This document shows positions 16,299 to 25,612 of a stretch of 35,225 nucleotides of DNA, piece after piece. How positions within the stretch are numbered: position 1 is the stretch's first letter; every line of letters starts with the position of its first letter. Source of the DNA: Flavobacteriales bacterium (GTDB lineage: Bacteria > Bacteroidota > Bacteroidia > JACJYZ01). The stretch is taken from NCBI GenBank assembly GCA_020435415.1, contig JAGQZQ010000016.1:1-35225 (forward strand), written 5' to 3'. A program made the translations under genes and the position numbers. The notes under the pieces were generated by a model. It was not told where the DNA came from and did not search any database. It worked only from the letters and a program-made list of their open reading frames with translations.

Positions 16299-19200
16299 TT
16301 ATCGAATGATGGTAAGTGGTCCGGTAAGTGGTTCGGTTCCGTTACCAAGATTAATGATGTACAAGTATGTTCCGACCGGAAGGGGTTCGCCGTTATAAGT
16401 ACCATCCCATTCTTGCGGATAGCCTTCGGAATAGAACACACGTAGCCCCCATCGATCGTACACTTCTACGGTGGCATTCGGGTAAAGAGTTTCAATAAAG
16501 TCCAGTTTCCATGTGTCGTTCTTGCCATCCTGGTTGGGTGAAATACCTTCAGGAGGTACGACAGGTATGGTAATGGTCACTGAAATACTATCGCTCGTAA
16601 TGCAACCGAATTTACTGGTCAGGGTCACATAATATGTCGTATTCTGGAATGGTTTGCACCAGGGATTTGTTACATCGATTTCGTTCAATCCTACCGAAGG
16701 TGTCCACAAATAAGTGGCATCCGCAGTATCCCCACTGATCCACAACTGTGTACTGTCTCCTTTGATGATGGAGATATTGGGTCCCAGGTCAATGAATGGC
16801 TGCGGATGTACCGTGACCTTCACCTGATCTGATTTACATCCGGCCGTTGCGCTGTTGGTGATCAATACTGTATAGGTGGTTGTCGTTGATGGGGTTGCCA
16901 CCGGATTGGAAATATTGGGGTCGCTCAGGCCGGTTGTCGGACTCCAGCTATACGTGTCACCACCGGAAGCGCTCATATTAACAGAATCTCCGGGGCACAT
17001 GGCCTGGTCAACACCGGCGTTGCCACCGGGTAATGAATTGGCGTTTACGATCATTGTATCTGTAGACCAGCACGTAGTGGCACTGTTGGTTACGGTGACA
17101 ATAAACAAAGTAAGCGGTGTTGTAGGTGTAGCAATCGGGTTGGCGATCGTGGCATTGTCCAGGACATTTGAGGGTGTCCAGAGATATTGATCTCCTCCGG
17201 TAGCATTTAACTGCGTACTGGTTCCCAGGCATATCTTTTGATCCGGGCCCGCATCGGCTACCGGAAGGGGATTTACCGTAATTTGGGTGCTATCCGAATT
17301 CTTACACCCCCTGGTATCTGTGACCGTCACCACATAGTTATTGGTGGTATTTACGGTAATGGTGCGGGTGGTCTCTCCTGTACTCCACATATAGCTGAAC
17401 CAATTATTCACCGAAACCGGCAGAGTTGCTCCCTGGCAGATAGACGCTGCATTGTCAGGTGTAACGATGGGTGTTGGAAGAGGGTAGATAGTGACCTTGG
17501 TGGTTCCTGTACCCACACACATATTCGAGTCCGTTACTGCTACGGTATAGGTTGTAGTTGTAGTCGGGGCTGCAACGGGATTGGGAATGGACGGATTATC
17601 CAGTCCGGTTGTTGGAGTCCAACTATAAGTAGGATTACCTGGAGCGGATGCCTGCAGCATGGTGTCGACTCCCAGACACATCGCTACATTGCTGCCTGTA
17701 GTCACCACCGGCAATGGATTCACGATCACCTCAACGGTATCGCGACTGCTACAGGTTGTATTGGAATCGGTACCGATAACAATGTATTGGGTGTTAACCG
17801 TAGGCCAGGCTTTAGGGTTTGCAATTGTGTTGCTGTTCATCTTGGCTGCAGGAGACCATACATAAACGTTACCTCCGGTGGCAAGGAGATCAGCCGTATC
17901 TCCGATACAAATCTGGATATCCGAACCGGCACTGATAACAGGCGGGGAGCTTACGGTTACACTGACCGCAGCAGATGAGTCGGAACACAAATTACCATCG
18001 GTTACCTTTACATAGTAACTTCCTGTGCTGTCAACCACAATACTTTTGGTTGTCGCACCAGTATTCCATAAATAATTGGCGAAAGTACTTGAGGTGAGTG
18101 TAACCGTTCCACCCTGACACAGGAATTGAGGTCCTGAGGGTGTCACGGTAGGATTGGGTTTGGGGAATACGGTAACCTTTACGTTGGCTGTCTTCGAGCA
18201 ACTGTTACCATCGGTGACGCTGACCGTATATGTGGTTGTTGATGCCGGAGAAGCCATTGGGTTATCAATGTTTGGATCACTCAGGCCGGTTGAAGGGGAC
18301 CAGACATAATTGGTGCCACCGGTTGCTGTCAGTTGGGTAGAATCGCCCGGACAAATAGAAGTGTTGCTACTGATTGTAATGGTAGGCAATGGATTCACGG
18401 TGACAGATACCGAATCGTTATTAATACATCCGGTGACCGTATCTGTTCCGGTGACAAAATATTTTATGTCAGCGGTTGGCATGGCCAGGGGATCTTCAAC
18501 ATTGCCGCTGGAAAGTGTTGCCGAAGGCGTCCATAAATACACATCAGCACCGCTTCCATCAAGTTGGGTGGTATCGCCGATACAAATGGAGGTATCCAAT
18601 CCTGCATCTACAATGGGCAGGGCGCTTACGGTAAGATCGTATGGTGAGGTGGTATTACTACAACCGTTGGTATCAACAACAGTTACGGTATAACTTCCTG
18701 TGGTGTCCGCGGTGATCGAAATCGTGGTTTCGCCTGTACTCCACAGATAGGTAACCGCACTGTCGGTGGTCAGAACAACACTTTCTCCTGCACAAAGGCT
18801 GTCATTTCCACTGGAAGAGATCGTTGGGGTTGGGAGTGGCGTTACCACCACAGTTATTGAGTCGACGTCTGAACAGCCATACCAATTGGAAGCGGTAAGT
18901 ACATAAGTTGTAGTCACAGCCGGCGAAGCTTTTGGATTGGAAATACTTGGGTTGCTCAGGCCGGTTGTCGGACTCCATGAATAGGATGTTCCGCCGGAAG
19001 CACCAAGCTGCATGGAATCACCCAGGCAAATCGTACCATTCCCCTGGATATTGGAAAAGTATTGGCAAAATTTTAGGGTGGCATAGTCTGTGCCGGTTCC
19101 TACTCCGTTGCTATAGCCTGACATATATACATTCACCGTGTCATCAATGGCAATAGCAACTGCCTGATCTATGGAACTGGCAGGCCCGTTGTAGGTATAG

Positions 19201-20417
19201 GTCCATTGCTGTGTTCCGGCGGAATCATATTTGATCGCCAGATAATCTGCACCACCGTTGGTATTGGTACGCATACCTGCCACATATACATTGCTGTCGT
19301 TGGGTTCCACCATCAACATACGGGCTTCATCGTATGCATTTGCAGTGCCGTTATATAAATTGGCCCAGCGCAGACCTCCGGTAGGTGAATACTTGAGGGT
19401 AGTAAAATCCTCGCCGTTACCTGAAGATATAACCCTGCCAGCTGTGTATACAAAACCTCCCGCATCTACCTTTATATCATTTGGTTTGTCAAGATCATTT
19501 GCGTTACCACCATACAGCTTACTCCATTGAACCGTACCTGCGCTATTTAGTTTCATGGTTACGATATCAAAATTGATTACACCGGAGGTAAGCTCATGTC
19601 CTGCCACGTAGACATTTCCTGAAAAATCCACAGTGATTGCAAAGCCGGCGTCATAACCACTTGCTGTGCCATTATATGGTGTCGACCATTGCAATGTACC
19701 CGCACTGTTATACTTGAGTACTGCAAGGTTATAGTTCTCGGTGGCATCTTCATAAGATGTTCCTGTAACATATACATTACCGGAACCATCAATGTCAATG
19801 GCATAACCCATATCGTCGCCTCCATTTTCGTCATATGTCCGCATCCAACCGTTACCTCCAGTGCTTGTGTACTTTCTGATAACAATATCATACCCACCGC
19901 TTTGACTCAAAGTCCCAACAACATAGACGTTTCCGCTTCCATCTACCTTGATATCGTAGCCGATATCGGCGCCACTGCCGGTTCCATCTTCGGCGCGAAC
20001 CCATTGCTGTACACCGCTCGAGTTGTATTTAACCGTCATCATATCCAGGGTATCACTGCCCGCGCCAAATGCTCTGCCCATTCCGGTTACATAAACATTT
20101 CCGGACCCATCCACCGCGATCGCACGTGCTTCATCGGGGCCATTGCTGGATCCATCAGCAGAATTACGATTTACCTTCCATTGCTCAACGCCTGCGTTAT
20201 TATACTTAATCGTATAGTAGTCGAAATTTCCGGAAGGACCAATCGCGGTTCCGGTAACGTACACATTGCCGTTGGCATCAATGACCATATCGGCGGCACG
20301 GTCGGTTGCAGTGCCCGTTCCGGCATAGCGTGTTACCCACCTGGTCTGTGTTTGAGCAAGAACGTGACCCATATGCAAGATCACAGAAAGAATAAGCAGT
20401 AAACTTTTAAGCTTCAT
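16299..20417 (-). CDS. giant SBBP/Ig-like repeat protein with T9SS type B (gliding-associated) C-terminal domain
   Basis: The protein has 1372 residues from the ATG at 20417, which opens a signal peptide (MKLKSLLLILSVILHMGHVLA); an upstream ATG would bury it. Residues about 25-465 hold some eight SBBP beta-propeller blades with the recurring core DGSGNVYVTG. About residues 470-1290 hold eleven Ig/PKD-like repeats, each beginning near CxGDS and containing SYxWSPTTGL or YLWSTGETT. The last 80 residues (PEGISPNQDGKNDTWKLDF, VEVYDRWGLRVFYS, LPVGTYLYII) form the gliding-motility-associated type B sorting domain. It is therefore exported by T9SS to the cell surface, probably as an adhesin or matrix protein. 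The PorP/SprF partner follows immediately. Nearly one cysteine pair per repeat suggests disulfides. Confidence 0.93.
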   Translation of the reverse strand: MKLKSLLLILSVILHMGHVLAQTQTRWVTRYAGTGTATDRAADMVIDANGNVYVTGTAIGPSGNFDYYTIKYNNAGVEQWKVNRNSADGSSNGPDEARAIAVDGSGNVYVTGMGRAFGAGSDTLDMMTVKYNSSGVQQWVRAEDGTGSGADIGYDIKVDGSGNVYVVGTLSQSGGYDIVIRKYTSTGGNGWMRTYDENGGDDMGYAIDIDGSGNVYVTGTSYEDATENYNLAVLKYNSAGTLQWSTPYNGTASGYDAGFAITVDFSGNVYVAGHELTSGVINFDIVTMKLNSAGTVQWSKLYGGNANDLDKPNDIKVDAGGFVYTAGRVISSGNGEDFTTLKYSPTGGLRWANLYNGTANAYDEARMLMVEPNDSNVYVAGMRTNTNGGADYLAIKYDSAGTQQWTYTYNGPASSIDQAVAIAIDDTVNVYMSGYSNGVGTGTDYATLKFCQYFSNIQGNGTICLGDSMQLGASGGTSYSWSPTTGLSNPSISNPKASPAVTTTYVLTASNWYGCSDVDSITVVVTPLPTPTISSSGNDSLCAGESVVLTTDSAVTYLWSTGETTISITADTTGSYTVTVVDTNGCSNTTSPYDLTVSALPIVDAGLDTSICIGDTTQLDGSGADVYLWTPSATLSSGNVEDPLAMPTADIKYFVTGTDTVTGCINNDSVSVTVNPLPTITISSNTSICPGDSTQLTATGGTNYVWSPSTGLSDPNIDNPMASPASTTTYTVSVTDGNSCSKTANVKVTVFPKPNPTVTPSGPQFLCQGGTVTLTSSTFANYLWNTGATTKSIVVDSTGSYYVKVTDGNLCSDSSAAVSVTVSSPPVISAGSDIQICIGDTADLLATGGNVYVWSPAAKMNSNTIANPKAWPTVNTQYIVIGTDSNTTCSSRDTVEVIVNPLPVVTTGSNVAMCLGVDTMLQASAPGNPTYSWTPTTGLDNPSIPNPVAAPTTTTTYTVAVTDSNMCVGTGTTKVTIYPLPTPIVTPDNAASICQGATLPVSVNNWFSYMWSTGETTRTITVNTTNNYVVTVTDTRGCKNSDSTQITVNPLPVADAGPDQKICLGTSTQLNATGGDQYLWTPSNVLDNATIANPIATPTTPLTLFIVTVTNSATTCWSTDTMIVNANSLPGGNAGVDQAMCPGDSVNMSASGGDTYSWSPTTGLSDPNISNPVATPSTTTTYTVLITNSATAGCKSDQVKVTVHPQPFIDLGPNISIIKGDSTQLWISGDTADATYLWTPSVGLNEIDVTNPWCKPFQNTTYYVTLTSKFGCITSDSISVTITIPVVPPEGISPNQDGKNDTWKLDFIETLYPNATVEVYDRWGLRVFYSEGYPQEWDGTYNGEPLPVGTYLYIINLGNGTEPLTGPLTIIR
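16570..19050 (-). repeat. eleven Ig-like coding repeats in a three-unit higher-order pattern
   Basis: Repeats of about 72-78 codons come in two kinds. Long ones (L) carry WSPTTGL and NPxAxP; short ones (S) carry LWSTGETT. The order is L-S-L-L-S-L-L-S-L-L-L. Linkers also repeat by position: TPLPTPTIS, FPKPNPTVT and YPLPTPIVT precede each short unit, and xxPxxxAG follows it. The period of the block is near 675 bases, with boundaries near 19045, 18360, 17690 and 17010. Confidence 0.75.
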
Positions 20418-20528
20418 ACGCGTAGAAGGAAAATGTAATTGGGGGTAGGTAACATATTTTCGTTTCAGTCCCAGTTTAATGCACAATTTACCAAAAGTAA
20501 TTATTCCTCATTAAAAAATCACTAACTT

Positions 20529-20536
20529 TATATTTG
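20529..20536 (+). promoter_or_regulatory. -7 element (TATATTTG) upstream of the PKD adhesin operon
   Basis: TATATTTG matches TAnnTTTG 36 bases before the ATG at 20573, in the 155-base gap between the two divergent cassettes. No TTG lies at the right distance, so the -33 half is missing or degenerate. Confidence 0.3.
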
Positions 20537-20572
20537 GTTTTTTTCTATTTTGCGTCTTAAATTCACTGATTG

Positions 20573-23500
20573 ATGCGTTCAGATCGTTCTACATTCGTAC
20601 GTAGTTTTCTAATATTTGTTTGGATATTCGTGGCACCTATCTCTGTGCTTGCCACACATATTGTTGGGGGATCTCTTACGTATGAGCATCTCGGGGGAGC
20701 CAGCTATCGTATTACGTTAAAGCTTTACAGGGACTGTAGTAGTGGCACGGCGGCTTATGATCCTACCGCGGTTGTAGAGGTGCTTTCTGGTAATGGCGGA
20801 GGTGTCGTTGATATCAATATTCCATTTAAAATTGCGACGGTCTTGGATCCGTTTGTTGATACTTGTGTTGTGAAGCCTAATATTTGCGTTGAAGAAGGTA
20901 TCTATACCACAGTCGTGAACAATCTTCCGCCGCGAAATGGCGGGTATCATCTCTTTTATCAGCGGTGTTGCAGGAATGCATCGATTGATAACCTACAGGG
21001 CCCGCTAAACGAGGGAGAAACGTTTTATGCACACATTCCAAATAACAGTCAGTGGGTTACAAATACGAGCCCACAGTTTGTTAATTTTCCGCCGATTTTT
21101 GTTTGTCAAAATCAATCCATTCAGTTTCCACATCTTGCTTCGGATAGGGACGGAGATTCTCTTGTTTATAGTTTGTACACGCCATACCGCGGATGCGATA
21201 ATAGTCCGAATCCGGTGGCTGGACCAAATTGTCCCGATAACTACCCTACTTTTCCCGGCTCAAATGCCATTAGTTTCAATCAAGTGCAGTGGGGAATAGG
21301 ATATTCAGCCAATAACCCAATGGGTGGAGGAGGTTTAACAATTAACTCAAATGGTCTTCTAGACGGTATACCTCCCAATCAAGGCCAGTATGTGGTAGGT
21401 GTGAAATGTTCTGAGTATCGTAACGGACAGTTGCTAGGTTATATAGTAAGGGATTTTCAATTTAACGTGGTGAATTGTCCCCCATTGGCTATGGCAGATA
21501 TTGGCCCGCCGGACCCATGTAATGGTCAGACCATTACGTTTACGAATCTAAGTGATACATTTGCCGTGGGCTATCAATGGAATTTTGGAGATCCCACATC
21601 AACTACGGATGTTTCTACAATTCGGAATCCACCGCCCTATACCTACCCGGGTCTCGGACCATATACCGTATCACTCATCGTTCAACCGGGAACCGCGTGC
21701 GCAGATACGGCATATGAGGTAGTGAACATCGGGACAGTAAATGCCGATTTTACTGCTGTCATAGATTCTGCCTGTGTGGGTGTACCGTTTAATTTCACCG
21801 ATAACTCGAGTACGAGTCCAAATGATACTATCCAGGCCTGGATGTGGTATTTCGGAGACGGGGGTACCTCATCTCTGCCCGATCCAAGTTACACCTATGC
21901 GGACAGCGGTATTTATACCGTCAAGTTGATCGCAACTTCCGGTCTTGGTTGCATGGATAGTGTATCCAAAGACATATATGCACAGAAACCGCCCGTGGCT
22001 ACCGGAGTGGATACCAATGCCTGTTCGAACAATCCTGATGCCTTCCTGAATGGTTCCGTGCAATTTGCCGGTGGTGGCACATGGTCAGGTGCCGGAACAT
22101 TCAACACACAAAATAGTTTACCTACGATTTATACCCCGGTTCAGAGCGAGATCGACAGTGGGTATGCTGATGTATGGTTGATAACAACAGGAAATGGACT
22201 GTGTCCGGCGGATTCGGATCTGGTGCACATAGATTTTACACCGGCACCAACAGTTGACATAGGCCCGGATTCCATATCCGTATGTAAAGATACTTCCGCG
22301 ATATGCTTTACCGCAAGCATCACGATTGCAACCGGTGGAACATGGTCTACAAGTGGAAGTGGCGGGTTTCTGCCTGATGCAGATTCGCTGAACATTTGTT
22401 ACGTGCCGGATTCTGCCGATTTTGCTTCGGATAGCATTGTCCTCTATTTCACCACCACCGGAAACGCGGACTGTAATGCAGTCACGGATAGTGTCTGGAT
22501 ACACTTCATCGATGAACCGGTTGTGAATATTGTTAGTAATGATTCTACCTGCGCAGGTATTGATTTTCCGATCAGTGTGAATACATCAACAGGAAGTGGA
22601 ACCTGGATAACCCTGGGTGACGGAAGCTTTCTTCCCGATCCGAATGTGTTGAATCCGACCTATTCACCCGGAACAAATGACAATGCCAGCGGAAATGTAT
22701 GCCTGATCTTTGTTTCTTCCAACAATGGCTTGTGCCGTCCGGTGACGGATACATTGTGTATCACATTGGTGTCACAGCCGCAAGCCAATGGTGGCGCAGA
22801 TACATCTTCCTGTAGTAACAACGCAGCCATTCAATTGATCGGAAGTGTTCAGAATGCAGGCGGTGGTATCTGGACAGGTCCGGGAACGTTCAGTCCGCCA
22901 AATGTTCTGAATCCGGTGTACACACCAACAAATGGTGGTATCACCCTTGGTTTTGAAGATGTAGAACTGATTACAACCGGTAACGGACTCTGTCCGGCAG
23001 ATACCGATGTAGTTCGCATCACGTTCACCCCTGCGCCAACAGCAGATATAGGCCTTGATACACTCACGGTTTGTAAGGATGTCAGCGGCGTTGACCTGGT
23101 TGGTACGATTTCCATTGCAAGTGGAGGAAAATGGTCTACCAACGGAGATGGAACATTCCAGCCCCATGACAGCTCATTGGCGATCACTTATGTGCCTGGT
23201 GCGAACGATCTTCAAAGTACGCAGGTCTGGTTGTATCTCACCACCACCGGAAATGGTGAATGCCTGGCTGTAAAAGATTCTATTCTGCTTGACCTGGTGG
23301 ATGCACCTGTTGTGAATATCACGGCGGCAGATACGTCCTGCGCAGGTGTTTGCATTCCGTTGACGGTCAATACAAGCACCGGATCGGGTGTATGGACAAC
23401 GCTTGGCTCCGGAACTTTTGTGCCAAATGCCAACGTAACAAATCCGTTCTATTGTCCGGGAGCAACCGATGACCTTCTGGGCAGTGTTACCCTCGTTTTT

Positions 23501-24574
23501 GAAAGCACCAACAATGGGTTATGTAACAGTGTTTCTGATACGGTGACCATTGGCCTGGTTCCGGGTCCTCAGGCAGATTTTATCTCCAATGACAATTGTA
23601 TCGGTGATTCTACACAGTTCATGGATAATTCAACGAAAGGATTTGGTAACATCAATACGTGGAGCTGGTTTTTCGGTGATGGTAATGTAAGTGGACAACC
23701 TAACCCCATTCACCTTTACAACGCACAAACAACTTACAATGTCATATACATAGTAAAGGATGACCGGGGCTGCGCCGATACCATTCAGAAAGATGTATTT
23801 GTTCATCCTTTGCCCGATGCGGAGTTCCTGTATACCCCGGGTTGTCTGGGAGAACCGGTGATATTCGTGGACACTTCCCAGGTGGCGGATGGCGATAGTG
23901 TTATCACCTGGTACTGGCAGTTCGGTGATGGAGATACCTCAACCCTTCAGAACCCAACGCATATCTATCCGGTAAACGGTGGTTACCCCGTGACTTTGAT
24001 CGTTTCATCGAATGTGGGATGTTCTGATACGGTGATTAATGGAATTACGGTTCTTGCACCGCCCAATGCCGACTTCACCATGGATAAGACCTTACTTAAA
24101 CTCAAGGAGCCGGTAAGTTTCACCGACCTGTCCACAGGAGGTATCGGTTCCTGGTTCTGGGATTTCGGTGATGGCAATACAGATACGGACCAAAATCCGG
24201 TACACTCCTATGATCAGGACACGGGGGTCTATACCATCATGTTAATTGTTACGGATTTGAACGGGTGTGTGGATACGGCATATAAAACCCTGGAAATTTA
24301 TCAGCCGCCAGCCATTCCGAATGCATTTACACCTAACGGAGATGGTACCAATGATGAATTTTTTATTCGTGGTGGTCCCTTCAGGTTTTATGAGCTAAAG
24401 GTCTATAACAACTGGGGAGAACTGATATTTCTTTCAAATAATCAGGCCAATAAATGGGACGGAACCCGCGATGGAATCGAACAACCTATGGGAGTTTACG
24501 TATATACCGCCGTGGTTATATCCGAAGATGGTGTCAAAGACGAATTCAGAGGTGATGTAACCTTGCTACGTTGA
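20573..24574 (+). CDS. giant PKD-domain protein with T9SS type B (gliding-associated) C-terminal domain
   Basis: The protein has 1333 residues from the ATG at 20573; the frame also has a TTG just before it. A signal peptide ends near VLATHIVGG. The THIVGGSLTYEHLG...YRITLKLYRDC region is a conserved N-terminal module of large Bacteroidota surface proteins. PKD domains with the FGDG core occur near residues 336, 425, 1033, 1116 and 1197. Between them, about 472-997, six Ig-like units rich in GGGTWSG and TTGNG form a duplicated three-unit block. Residues about 1246-1333 (AIPNAFTPNGDGTNDEF, LKVYNNWGELIF, MGVYVYTAVV) form the type B sorting domain. It is likely a cell-surface adhesin exported by T9SS. 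A PorP/SprF gene and a PorE-like gene follow, as in sprB-like operons. Confidence 0.93.
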   Translation: MRSDRSTFVRSFLIFVWIFVAPISVLATHIVGGSLTYEHLGGASYRITLKLYRDCSSGTAAYDPTAVVEVLSGNGGGVVDINIPFKIATVLDPFVDTCVVKPNICVEEGIYTTVVNNLPPRNGGYHLFYQRCCRNASIDNLQGPLNEGETFYAHIPNNSQWVTNTSPQFVNFPPIFVCQNQSIQFPHLASDRDGDSLVYSLYTPYRGCDNSPNPVAGPNCPDNYPTFPGSNAISFNQVQWGIGYSANNPMGGGGLTINSNGLLDGIPPNQGQYVVGVKCSEYRNGQLLGYIVRDFQFNVVNCPPLAMADIGPPDPCNGQTITFTNLSDTFAVGYQWNFGDPTSTTDVSTIRNPPPYTYPGLGPYTVSLIVQPGTACADTAYEVVNIGTVNADFTAVIDSACVGVPFNFTDNSSTSPNDTIQAWMWYFGDGGTSSLPDPSYTYADSGIYTVKLIATSGLGCMDSVSKDIYAQKPPVATGVDTNACSNNPDAFLNGSVQFAGGGTWSGAGTFNTQNSLPTIYTPVQSEIDSGYADVWLITTGNGLCPADSDLVHIDFTPAPTVDIGPDSISVCKDTSAICFTASITIATGGTWSTSGSGGFLPDADSLNICYVPDSADFASDSIVLYFTTTGNADCNAVTDSVWIHFIDEPVVNIVSNDSTCAGIDFPISVNTSTGSGTWITLGDGSFLPDPNVLNPTYSPGTNDNASGNVCLIFVSSNNGLCRPVTDTLCITLVSQPQANGGADTSSCSNNAAIQLIGSVQNAGGGIWTGPGTFSPPNVLNPVYTPTNGGITLGFEDVELITTGNGLCPADTDVVRITFTPAPTADIGLDTLTVCKDVSGVDLVGTISIASGGKWSTNGDGTFQPHDSSLAITYVPGANDLQSTQVWLYLTTTGNGECLAVKDSILLDLVDAPVVNITAADTSCAGVCIPLTVNTSTGSGVWTTLGSGTFVPNANVTNPFYCPGATDDLLGSVTLVFESTNNGLCNSVSDTVTIGLVPGPQADFISNDNCIGDSTQFMDNSTKGFGNINTWSWFFGDGNVSGQPNPIHLYNAQTTYNVIYIVKDDRGCADTIQKDVFVHPLPDAEFLYTPGCLGEPVIFVDTSQVADGDSVITWYWQFGDGDTSTLQNPTHIYPVNGGYPVTLIVSSNVGCSDTVINGITVLAPPNADFTMDKTLLKLKEPVSFTDLSTGGIGSWFWDFGDGNTDTDQNPVHSYDQDTGVYTIMLIVTDLNGCVDTAYKTLEIYQPPAIPNAFTPNGDGTNDEFFIRGGPFRFYELKVYNNWGELIFLSNNQANKWDGTRDGIEQPMGVYVYTAVVISEDGVKDEFRGDVTLLR
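21987..23563 (+). repeat. tandem duplication of a three-domain coding block (period about 786 bases)
   Basis: The block starting at 21987 recurs from 22774. Matching landmarks are CSNN (22018 against 22804 region), ITTGNGLCPAD, TPAPTxDIG, VCKD, TTGN, STCAG or TSCAG, and VNTSTGSG. Each copy has three different Ig-like units in the same order. Identity is clearly higher between copies than between units within a copy, so the duplication involved the whole block. Confidence 0.8.
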
Positions 24575-24594
24575 GTATGTTGAACGGCAATCAT

Positions 24595-24600
24595 GGAGGT
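24595..24600 (+). promoter_or_regulatory. GGAGGT Shine-Dalgarno-like site
   Basis: GGAGGT stands 4 bases before the ATG at 24605. Strong anti-16S matches are uncommon in Bacteroidota, and this one favours 24605 over the in-frame ATG at 24593, which it overlaps. The spacing is short, so the choice is not certain. Confidence 0.4.
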
Positions 24601-24604
24601 ACTG

Positions 24605-25612
24605 ATGAAGAAAATTTTACACCTGCGTTTCCCTTTATTTTTCGTGTTGATGTTTGTGGTGATATCAAGCAGCGGACAGGATATTCACCTGTCTCAATAC
24701 GATGCAGCTCCGATGTACCTCAACCCGGCCATGACCGGGAAGTTTAACGGACGCATGAGGGTTCATGGTCATTATCGTACCCAATGGAAGTCCATTGCCA
24801 ACAATCCTTACATTACCACAGCGTTGTCAGCTGATCGCCATATGAAGGGTAACTTTTCCCTTGGTGCTCAGATCATGAACCAGAAAGCTGGTGAAGGAGA
24901 CTTCAAGGAATTCCGGTTCCTTTTATCCGGAGCCTATGACCTGATTCAGGAGAACAAACGCGGACACCGTGTTTCAGTTGGCGGACAGTTGGGTATTATT
25001 CAGAAAAGTTTTGATCAGCAAAAATTACTTTTCGATAGCCAGTACAGACCGGATAATGGAGGATGGTATGATCCAACCTTGCCTTCGGGAGAAGGGTTTG
25101 GATCCAGTTCATTCATGGTACCGGACATGAGTGTAGGTTTACTGTATTTCTATGGAGGAGAAAGCAGCCGGTTCAATCCTTTCTTTGGTGTTACCGCCTT
25201 GCATATCAACAAACCCAAGGAGAGTTTCTTCGGAGCGGATAATTACCTGCCCATGCGCTATGTTCTTCATGGTGGCGTGAAGTTGAATATGAGCGAAAAG
25301 CTGCAATTCATTCCCAAAATGTGGATGCAGAATCAGACGAATGCCAATGAGATGACCACCAGCTTCGTCATTAATTACCATTTACAGGCATCTGACAGCT
25401 ATCTGATCTTTGCGCCGACCTGGCGTAAAGACGATGCCGCCATTCTGGAGTTGGGAATGAAATATGATGACTATATCGTGCGTGTGAGCTACGATTTTAA
25501 TACTTCTACCCTTAAACCCACCACAACAGGAAGGGGTGGGTTTGAGATTTCCTTAACCTGGATCCAGGAGAAGAAGCGCCCGGATCCCATCCCCAATTGT
25601 CCACGTTTGTGA
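24605..25612 (+). CDS. PorP/SprF-family outer-membrane protein
   Basis: About 335 residues from the ATG at 24605 (MKKILHLRFPLFFVLMFVV signal peptide); an ATG at 24593 would add four. The mature start reads QDIHLSQYDAAPMYLNPAMTGKFNG, the PorP/SprF hallmark. It ends in DYIVRVSYDFNTSTLKPTTTGRGGFEISLTW, typical of the family's last strands. It should be a small beta-barrel in the outer membrane that supports export or anchoring of the 1333-residue type B protein encoded 30 bases upstream. Its stop overlaps the next gene in GTGA. Compared with the other PorP-like protein in the window it is longer and clearly diverged, consistent with each serving its own cargo. Confidence 0.92.
   Translation: MKKILHLRFPLFFVLMFVVISSSGQDIHLSQYDAAPMYLNPAMTGKFNGRMRVHGHYRTQWKSIANNPYITTALSADRHMKGNFSLGAQIMNQKAGEGDFKEFRFLLSGAYDLIQENKRGHRVSVGGQLGIIQKSFDQQKLLFDSQYRPDNGGWYDPTLPSGEGFGSSSFMVPDMSVGLLYFYGGESSRFNPFFGVTALHINKPKESFFGADNYLPMRYVLHGGVKLNMSEKLQFIPKMWMQNQTNANEMTTSFVINYHLQASDSYLIFAPTWRKDDAAILELGMKYDDYIVRVSYDFNTSTLKPTTTGRGGFEISLTWIQEKKRPDPIPNCPRL

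Noticed and set aside
17238-17978. Plus-strand 246-codon open frame opposite the Ig-like repeats
   Set aside because: It is antisense to a long, repeat-structured, clearly translated gene. The repeats themselves keep the opposite frame open, and its product is low-complexity Ile/Gly/Arg/Cys-rich without a domain.
19689-20402. Plus-strand 237-codon open frame opposite the SBBP region
   Set aside because: Same reason: the blade repeat produces a periodic open antisense frame, and no start signal or recognised domain is present.
22118-23187. Several minus-strand frames opposite the duplicated block of the PKD gene
   Set aside because: Two of them recur as copies of each other because the underlying block is duplicated. 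This is an antisense shadow, not a gene family.
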